NCBI GenBank assembly: GCA_903926465.1
Contig: CAIYJE010000112.1
Span: 1 to 64,000 of the forward strand
Direction of reading: 5' to 3'
DNA length: 64,000 nt
Origin: an uncultured Planctomycetales bacterium
Lineage (GTDB): Bacteria; Planctomycetota; Planctomycetia; Isosphaerales; Isosphaeraceae
In this document: piece by piece, positions 1 through 8,700 of the stretch
How the letters are laid out: each line of letters opens with the position of its first letter
How positions within the stretch are numbered: the first letter of the stretch is position 1
The notes under the pieces: generated by a model
Databases searched by the model: none
Told to the model about the DNA's origin: nothing
Seen by the model: the letters and a program-made list of their open reading frames with translations, nothing else
Position numbers and translations under genes: made by a program

Positions 1-1
1 C

Positions 2-24
2 CTTCTCCCGCAGTGCGGGAGAAG
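2..24. repeat. Palindromic repeat, family A, copy 1
   Basis: CTTCTCCCGCA and TGCGGGAGAAG form a perfect 11-bp inverted repeat around one base. The same core recurs at 119-140 and, slightly degenerate, at 3836-3858. The tail after this copy differs from that of the other two copies. It resembles REP/BIME-type extragenic palindromes in being short, GC-rich and intergenic. Confidence 0.7.
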
Positions 25-118
25 CCAGGAGAGGGCTTGCCTGGTACGTGTCTTGGCATAAGATCTGACAAATGATCTCCTGTTCCATCGGCTTATATCG
101 AACCGGCGGTCTTAACCG

Positions 119-162
119 CTTCTCCCGCGTGCGGGAGAAGGTGGCCGAAGGCCGGATGAGGG
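119..162 (+). repeat. Palindromic repeat, family A, copy 2 with conserved tail
   Basis: CTTCTCCCGC (119-128) and GCGGGAGAAG (131-140) pair around two bases. They are followed by GTGGCCGAAGGCCGGATGAG, which contains its own small palindrome GGCCGAAGGCC. The copy at 3836-3880 has the same core plus tail, so this is a dispersed extragenic repeat rather than a gene-specific terminator. Confidence 0.75.
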
Positions 163-327
163 CGTTTTCTCTGGGATACAGTGGCGACAAGAAGCCACAC
201 GATCGATCATCTGAGCCCCTCCTTCATTTCGCCACCGTTTCTAAGTCACCGTGCATGGATCTGGAAAATCCAAGCAATCACTCAAGGGAAAGTTCTTGCC
301 GCGTCTTGTTGCCCAGAGGCACCAATC

Positions 328-3258
328 TCACCAGAAGGCACCGATGAAGAAGGTGAAGAGCCGGGTCTTGTCATCTTCAGACTTCACCACGGGGAAGCCC
401 AGGTCAAAGGCGAGCGGCAGCGGGCCGAACATCTGCTGGGGTAGGTAAACTCGGAACCCGGTACCCACCGTCACTCGCCAGTTTGAGATATCGTACCCGT
501 TCTGAACGGTGCCGAAGTCTGAGAACACGACCTGCTGGAAGCGGTCGTTGGCGGTCCAGGGGAACTGGAATTCGACCGAGCCGATCAGCGAAGAGAGGCC
601 ACCGATGTTGGAGCCGTAGACGTAAGGGCCAACACCGCGATAGGCAAAGCCACGCATACTTCGGAAGTCACCGGCGAAGAACTTTTCGTAGAGCGGGGTA
701 TCTTTACCAGTTGCTCCGTAGAAGCCACGCATGGTCAGGATTCGTTTGCCTGAACCGTCTGGTCGGCTACCCAGGGTGAAGTGGGTTCGCCCTTCAATGG
801 TGGCCTTGGGATAGGTGAACGTACCCCAGCCTTGTTCGAAGGCGGCTTCCACGTAGTAACCCTTGCTGGGCGAGAACGGGTCGTTCCGGTTGTCGAACCG
901 GAGGCTCGGTCTGAGCGTGGCCAGGGTGGTGTTATTGGAGACCGCCAGGTATTCGGCAGGCGCAGGGTACTTGAAGCCTGTGACGTTCACGTCTTCGATG
1001 CGGAACGCCACGTCGGCATAGGTCTGGGTGCCAAACTGCCGACCAAGCGAGAACCGACCACCGGCCCGCTTTTCATTCCAGTCTGGGTAATATCGGTTGA
1101 AGGCGTAACCCGAGGCTCCAAAGCCGATCGGCAGGTTGAACAGATAAGGGTCTCGGAAACTGACCGAGAACCGGTTCATGGCCGTACCGGGCGAAAGCTC
1201 AATGCGCAAATCTTGTCCGCGGCCACGGAACGCCCGGCCGCTGGTCAGTTCCGCAAAGCTCTTGGGAATATTGAAGGCATCGAAATTGGTTTCATGGATG
1301 ATGAGGTTGCCGCTTAGACCACCGTACGAGCTGGCACCCACGCCGAACATGAGTCGGCCGGTGGCAATTTCATCAACCGATGTGACAATGTCTGCATAAG
1401 ACCGATCCGGAAACGGTTCCTGGCGATCGGGCCCCACATCGGTCATGTTCATGCCGGGAATGCTGGGATATCCACCGGGCGGCACGTCGGTACCGTACGG
1501 AGGCGTTCTCACGCCTTTGCCAGACACAGGCCCGCCGGGCGGTACCTCGGTCACGATGGGGTCTGGCAGAACGTCAACAGGTGGGGCGGCGATGGTGCCG
1601 CCAACCGGCTCATCGATGGGTGGATCAAACGCGCGGCTACCGCTGCCATCAATTCCGCTACCATCAAGCTGTGCCACACGAGCTGGTCCATCGCCGGGTG
1701 CCAGCGGGTCGGCGGTCTGGCGGACCCGGGCGCCGCCGTTCTGCTGCGCGGCTTTATTTACGGCATTGGCAATGTCGGCCTCATCGGGGTCGAGGATGGC
1801 TGGATTATTGCCACCAGCGCGAGCCGTTGCGCCGGCGTTGATGGGTGCGGTACCGCTGGGCTCTTCAAACCCTGGGCTTTGCATCCGGGTACGAATGAGA
1901 TCGTCGGTGGGGGCAACGTCAAACTTTCCAAATGGCTCGCTGGAGGGCCGTTTGTTGACCATCTTGATGTCGATGGCCTTGCCCTGGTCGGGAGTCATGG
2001 AGAAGTAGCGAAGGTTTCCCAGCCGTTGCTTGAACTTGTCTACGCGCTGGAGGTCGATCGGTTCGCCGGGTACCAGGCCGGCCATGTTGGCTTCTCTGCG
2101 TAACACGGCGTCCATGGTGTGGTCATTGCCTTTGAACACAAGGCGTCCGAGCCTGTAAGGCGACCCTTCCTCGATCTTGTACACCAGGTCCACCACGCCC
2201 GGAGACGTTTCCGGATCGGCATAGCGCTTCTCAATGATGACCTGAGCGTCTATACAACCAATATTTCCATATTTGGATTGAATGGCTTTGAGGTCAGACT
2301 CTTTCACATCCTGTTTGAATGGTAGGTTGGAGTGGAGGACCAGCCCTTTGCGCAAGTCTTCTTGGGTCAGCAGCTTGTTGCCTTCAAAGCTGATATCCCG
2401 AACCTTGAACTGGGTTCCTTCCCAGATCACGAACTCGACCTTGAGGTCGCCCATGTTGGCTTCTGGGCGAACCACGGGCTTGATTTTGACCTCAAAGAAG
2501 CCCTGATCATGGTAGTAGTCATAAAGCTTGCGAACGTCTTCATCCAGGTCGTCGCGGCGGAAGGTGCCGCCAATTCCGAAGATGGCGGTCTTGCTGCCGA
2601 TCTTGGTTTGCAGCAGGGCGGCATTAACGTATGAGTTGCCGGTGAAGGTGATGGAGTTCACCTTGCACTTGGGCCCTTCGAAAATTTCAAAGATGGCGCG
2701 GGTATCTTCTGGCTTACCGCCTTCGACCAGCCGGACGTCGGCCCATTCGTAACCTTTGTCGGCGTATAACCGCTTGATGTGCTGGGCTTCAAGCTGGTTC
2801 TTGATATGGTCGGCTCGGCTGCCCGGCTTGAGGCCGGTGGAGTCTTCGATCTCTTTTTTCTTGAGCTTGGTCAGACCGCGGAACTCAACCTCGCGAAGGA
2901 TTGGCAGCTCCGAGATCCGGAAGGTCACAATGAACGCTTCGGGCTTTTCTGGATCTTTTTTCCAGAACGGCCGGACCTCACCAAACCATTTGGTGGCAAC
3001 CAGCCGCGCCACATCTTCTTCGATGGTGCGTTCATCATAGTCACGCCCTGCGCGGGTGTGGACCTTGGCCATGATGTCGTCGAGTGGAATCGACTTGTTG
3101 CCAACAATTTTGACTTCGCTCACCACGCCCTTGGGCCCGGATGTCTGGGCGCTTGCGGCACCCGGAGCAATGAGCCAGGCGAGCACTCCAAGACTAAGCA
3201 CGGCAAAGCCGAGCCGAAATCCCCGGTGGAGAGCCGTCACACAATGTTTTTGAACCAT
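328..3258 (-). CDS. bamA: BamA/Omp85 outer-membrane assembly factor
   Basis: This is the core subunit of the beta-barrel assembly machinery, which inserts outer-membrane proteins. The protein has about 976 residues from the chosen ATG. It starts with a signal peptide (hydrophobic stretch, cleavage near ASA-Q), followed by five POTRA-like repeats at roughly 45-120, 121-195, 196-280, 283-365 and 367-435. A C-terminal barrel runs from about 640 to 976 and ends in an aromatic (FFIGAFW). An upstream in-frame GTG at 3288 exists, but the signal peptide begins at MVQKH, so 3258 is preferred; neither start has a clear ribosome binding site. Between the last POTRA and the barrel lies a Pro/Gly/Asp-rich, probably disordered insert of about 200 residues that ordinary BamA lacks. 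Family assignment is firm; the role of the insert is unknown. Confidence 0.93.
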   Translation of the reverse strand: MVQKHCVTALHRGFRLGFAVLSLGVLAWLIAPGAASAQTSGPKGVVSEVKIVGNKSIPLDDIMAKVHTRAGRDYDERTIEEDVARLVATKWFGEVRPFWKKDPEKPEAFIVTFRISELPILREVEFRGLTKLKKKEIEDSTGLKPGSRADHIKNQLEAQHIKRLYADKGYEWADVRLVEGGKPEDTRAIFEIFEGPKCKVNSITFTGNSYVNAALLQTKIGSKTAIFGIGGTFRRDDLDEDVRKLYDYYHDQGFFEVKIKPVVRPEANMGDLKVEFVIWEGTQFKVRDISFEGNKLLTQEDLRKGLVLHSNLPFKQDVKESDLKAIQSKYGNIGCIDAQVIIEKRYADPETSPGVVDLVYKIEEGSPYRLGRLVFKGNDHTMDAVLRREANMAGLVPGEPIDLQRVDKFKQRLGNLRYFSMTPDQGKAIDIKMVNKRPSSEPFGKFDVAPTDDLIRTRMQSPGFEEPSGTAPINAGATARAGGNNPAILDPDEADIANAVNKAAQQNGGARVRQTADPLAPGDGPARVAQLDGSGIDGSGSRAFDPPIDEPVGGTIAAPPVDVLPDPIVTEVPPGGPVSGKGVRTPPYGTDVPPGGYPSIPGMNMTDVGPDRQEPFPDRSYADIVTSVDEIATGRLMFGVGASSYGGLSGNLIIHETNFDAFNIPKSFAELTSGRAFRGRGQDLRIELSPGTAMNRFSVSFRDPYLFNLPIGFGASGYAFNRYYPDWNEKRAGGRFSLGRQFGTQTYADVAFRIEDVNVTGFKYPAPAEYLAVSNNTTLATLRPSLRFDNRNDPFSPSKGYYVEAAFEQGWGTFTYPKATIEGRTHFTLGSRPDGSGKRILTMRGFYGATGKDTPLYEKFFAGDFRSMRGFAYRGVGPYVYGSNIGGLSSLIGSVEFQFPWTANDRFQQVVFSDFGTVQNGYDISNWRVTVGTGFRVYLPQQMFGPLPLAFDLGFPVVKSEDDKTRLFTFFIGAFW

Positions 3259-3835
3259 GATACCGAGTGGCATGTCGAACGATCCCACGGCAGGTCAATT
3301 GGGCCAACCCGCTCGAGTGCACCAGGCTTGGCACGGGCGACGGGTTGGACCTCCCAAATCCTGTCCGAGAAGGGCAGGGTCGAAAGGCCGAATCGGGTGT
3401 ACATCAGACGTGGCAAGGTCTGGGAAGACCGTTGGATCCGTGGGGAGCGGTTCCAAACAACACCGGAAAAACTCCATCCTTGGAGATTCGATTCCGATGG
3501 CCACGCAGGTTAGTGGGTCATGAGCGGGACTTCTACACGACCCATCAAACCTTGGCAAGTCCGGTTCAACCGGAACGATCGGCAAAGTCTACGGTTGCCG
3601 GCAGAGCCTGGACCTGGCAGACACCAGATCAAGTCCGATCTCTGGCCTGAATTGTGAATGAGATCGACTGCCGAGTTCAGCAGGCCAGCCATTTGCTAAG
3701 CCTTATTTCGGTCCAAACCTGGAGATTTGGTGCAGGTACGGGCTTCGACCAAATTCATAAAGGAAGGGGCGAGTGCGGCCCTGGGCGGCGAACCTCCCGG
3801 TGAGCCGGACAAACCTGTGGCGAGCGCATTGCTGG

Positions 3836-3880
3836 CTTCTCCCGCTTGCGGGAGTAAGTAGCCGAAGGCCGGATGAGGGG
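3836..3880 (+). repeat. Palindromic repeat, family A, copy 3 with conserved tail
   Basis: CTTCTCCCGC-TT-GCGGGAG is followed by TAGCCGAAGGCCGGATGAGG. It matches copy 2 through both the stem and the tail with a few substitutions, and it lies in the same orientation on the other side of bamA. Confidence 0.7.
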
Positions 3881-4024
3881 GGCCAGTCTTCTGTTTGTAA
3901 CCCAAACAAGGATAGATGGTTGCGCGTTTTGGTGGCCCTGGAGGGCGAACCCACTGGTGAGCAGTACAAGGCAAGTGCACCCGGTAACCCAGGCCATTGC
4001 CCGTACTGCCCCACGCTACACGAA

Positions 4025-4066
4025 AAAACCGCAAGGCCTGCCAGATGGGGCAAACCTTGCGGTTTT
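4025..4066 (-). terminator. Rho-independent terminator of the DUF1559 gene
   Basis: AAAACCGCAAGG (4025-4036) pairs perfectly with CCTTGCGGTTTT (4055-4066). Read on the minus strand, the stem is followed by a run of six T. It lies 45 bases beyond the stop of the DUF1559 gene that ends at 4111. Confidence 0.85.
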
Positions 4067-4110
4067 CAGGTCAAGTTGTGGCAACCTGCGTACAGGTTAT
4101 CCAACCGTTC

Positions 4111-5388
<1,278 letters not shown>

Positions 5389-5799
5389 AGGAAAGCTCCT
5401 GCAAACAAAAATGGGACTTGACTATACGAATGATATCGGACGTGCGAGGTCTCTGACAAGTGTCGGCGGGTGATTTCCGCAGATCCGAGGGGGGGAACTC
5501 GGTCAGGTCCAGGGAGCCTGCCACGGAAACAGTACGGCGGGGCGCGGTCAGTTGGGACAGCGGAAACCAAAAAAAGCCACCAGTAACAGGTTAGCACCTG
5601 TGCGGGGGGCGGGTCGGGAGGATTCGAGAGAGGTGGAATGCACTCCTGCGGGAAGGTGACGGTAAGGGGGGAGTTGGCTGATCATGGTGAAGGTTGGCCG
5701 GCTCCGCAACGTGTTGGCTTGGCTTGGAAGTGGTTGGGAATGGGAACAGACACCTGGTCTGAGCAGGAGTCTGTTCCCATCTCGTGGACCGAGCCCTGA
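5389..5799. other. Intergenic region between pseudopilin operon and DUF1559 gene
   Basis: About 410 bases with no supportable gene. It holds the upstream region of the DUF1559 gene and, near the end of the giant pseudopilin gene, the perfect inverted repeat at 5740-5780 (listed separately). Confidence 0.5.
5740..5780. repeat. Palindromic repeat, family B, copy 1
   Basis: ATGGGAACAGAC (5740-5751) and GTCTGTTCCCAT (5769-5780) form a perfect 12-bp inverted repeat. It lies 20 bases beyond the stop of the giant pseudopilin gene and could fold at the mRNA 3' end, but no T-run follows. A related element lies at 11535-11574. The layout (GGGaACAGACaCC ... GtCTGTtCCC) resembles REP elements associated with RAYT/Y1 transposases; no such transposase is in the window. 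Confidence 0.55.
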
Positions 5800-8700
5800 C
5801 TACTCTATGCGTTTTTGGTAGGTGATGATGTTCCGGAAATCGTCAGGATTTTGCGGATTGAATCCTGCGGCTTTGCTGCGGTCGATGACATAGAACATCC
5901 GGTACCGGGTGGCGGTGCCCTGGTCTTTACCCAGTTCTGGGCCAAGCCGATCAAAGGCGAGATCGGGGTTGCCAAGCTGGGCGGCCTTCTCGGCGTTCCC
6001 TTCTTGAACCACCTCAAACAGGCCCACCGTTACCCACACGCTGTACTGGTGGGTACGCACGGTGGTCAGGTTCATGAGCTTGGATAGCAACTCAATCCGG
6101 TAGGCAGGGTGCTGACGCAGGTCTGACTGGCCACTGTAGTTCTGGGCGTTTGGTGGGGCCACTCCGTAACGGTTGGCTCCCAGCATGTAGCGGTAAACCT
6201 TGGTGGCGTCGTAGGTAGGAGTGATTGCGCCGCCTTGCTGCGCAGGTGGAGCACCTAGATTCGCGAATAGGTCAGAAAGGACCGAGATATTTGAGACAGG
6301 GGTCTGGTCAAAAAGGTTAATCTCGGTTTGTGCAACCCGCATGTTGGGAATTCGAACCGTCTCGGCCATCTCCAGTGAGGGGATCTCCAACAACCGCCGT
6401 GGAGGAATCTGGGGCGGCAGAAGTACCGTTTGCAGTTTGCCTGTGACATCAACCGGATAGGTGAGCTTGACACCTAAAGGATTGTTATTGGAGTCGTTGA
6501 TCTGGTTGGTGGCATTCCTGCGCCCAGCAGGCCGGAATAGCGTGTAATTGATGTCTGGGTAACTAATATCGTGGAATGGCTGCTCGGCCGTTGCTGAGCC
6601 GAAAAGCAAGGGTGCGACCGATGTTCCGTTGGTAACGTATGCATTTCTAGCAGCCAGGAAGTCTAGCCAGGCCCCCTTGGGATTGGCGTGCGGCGGGGTT
6701 GGCGGATTGATCACGCTGGCCATGGGGTCAATGTAAGCGAATCCGCCCCGCGCATCGAGCGAAGTGACGACTGGTGTGGCCTGGGTGGCAACCTGAGAGG
6801 GGCCGACAACGGTTGCCGAGGTTTGCGCGTAGTTCATGCGTGGATCATCAATCCAGCCGAAAAACACCTCTTCGTCGACGAACAGGTTCGGGTTCAGCAG
6901 GCCTGGCCGAACGTCTTCTCGATACCAGTCTCGATTCACGCCCTGGGCCACCGGGCCAATGGCACCCATGGCCGACGATGGAACCTCAAAGAAGCCCAGG
7001 ATCTTGTGCCAGCCTGCGCCTGTAGGGCCATCAACAACAGCGTTGGGGTTGGGGGTGGGAACCACCCCGGTGCCATCGGTCGTGGACTGGCCATCGGCCG
7101 TGTAGAAGAAGGAGTCGGCCAGGAACGGATAGGCGTGAGGGCCATCAGCATCGACCAGCCGTTTGCCTTCCTCGTATTGACCAGGAGCGGTCAAAGCCGT
7201 GGATGGTGCCCGGTAGGGGAACTTGAGCGGGTCATTATTCTTGGTCGTCGCACCTGGTCCTGGGAGCCAGGGACCATTCGGATAGACCAGGGCGCTGGCG
7301 GTGCTTGGATCCTGGGGCGTAGTGTTTTCCACAAACTGCTTGGTGAACAGGCCGGGAGCCACCGTGGGTACAAGTAGGAGTTCCGCTACGCTCTCAAAGT
7401 CTCGATCCAGGAAGACCAGGGGATCCCACGTCTCACTGTTACGAGTGGCATCGCCCAGCGTGCTGTAGATTGGCTGGGTGATCAGGTTGCTGGTGTTGTA
7501 GCCGGTAGCCGGATCATAGAGGCCATAGGGCCGGTTGGCGGGATTACCACCGCTGGCGTTATCCATTTGCTCGGTGTAACCGTATGCCGTGGCGGGAGAA
7601 AACTCCGCAGACGGCTTGGTGGTAGCGTCATTCGGTACGGCCTGACCACCGCGATACGGTTGCAGGCGCTGGACTGACCAGATCCCTTGCTTGCCCTGGG
7701 TGACCTGGGGCTGGTTGTTGACCATCTGGCCGTCACCACCGGACTCTACATAGGGGAACCGGGCCGAGTCTACCACCACCAGTGGGTTGAAGTTTGGCTT
7801 GGTCGGGTCTTCCTGAACAATCAAGGCAGGATTGGCGGGGCGTCTGAGGTAGACCCAGTGGAACGCCCCCTTGGAGCCGGCCTCGGTGGCCGGTGTGGAG
7901 GGGAGCAGGTCGGTCTGGCCAATATCGCCCGTGTAATCAAATTTCTGGAGATTGGTCACGGCGGCATTGGTGGGGGGGAACGGTTGTCCTCCCTGGGTCA
8001 CTTCAATCGACTGGCCTGCCGCCGGGCTGGGCAAGCCGAACACGTCGTGGTCTACGGTGCCACCAGCGTCAATTCCCTTGAGCTTGTTGGCCGTGCCGGT
8101 AGTTGCGCTGGGAGAGAGTTTGGCAATCTTGGCGTACACGGTGCCGTTGGGCGTGTTTGATCCCGGCGTACTCCAGGTGAACGCGAGCTGGCCGGTGAGG
8201 GGGTTGGGCCGGGCGAATCCGGTTCCCTGGGAATCTTCGCGAGTCACCACGATGTCCCAGCCCTTGAAGTCCATATCACTAAGCGTATCTTGAGGGCTGT
8301 TGTTATTGGCCGCGTTGGGAGTGGCACCATTGCGGGTCAACAGATTCGCAAACTCAATGAAGAACCGTGGGGTTGGGGTGGAACTGTTCCCCGCCTTGCG
8401 TTTGAAGGAGTAAGCCAGAACTTCGGTGATGGCGATTGGCTGATATTCCATCCCAACGTGGATCAGCTTGCCGGCGTCACCCGTGGCGGCGGTTGCATCA
8501 TTGGCAAAGACCGCTTTGGGTGAGTGGGTGGCATCGGCGGCTGTCAGTTTGACGTCGGGGTTGGTCCAGATGGTCATGACCGGGTCGGCATCGCGAAAGT
8601 CCACAATGTTGACCACATACTGGCCAAGCCGGGCGAGTTCCTCGGGGTGATCCACCGCCTTGGGTGGCAGGATCCGCTTCAGGAGTTGATAAGTCGTGTT

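Larger units (their letters stand above)
1..327. other. Intergenic stretch with two palindromic repeats
   Basis: No convincing gene is visible. The stretch holds two copies of a short palindromic repeat (listed separately at 2-24 and 119-162). It lies beyond the 3' end of bamA, which is transcribed towards it. The few small open frames overlap each other and carry no recognisable domain. Confidence 0.6.
3259..4110. other. Long intergenic region between bamA and a DUF1559 gene
   Basis: About 850 bases without a supportable gene. It contains the third family-A palindrome (3836-3880) and the terminator of the DUF1559 gene (4025-4066). The short open frames on both strands have no domain-like composition. 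The bamA promoter must lie in its left part, but I could not pick out a convincing -35/-10 pair. Confidence 0.55.
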
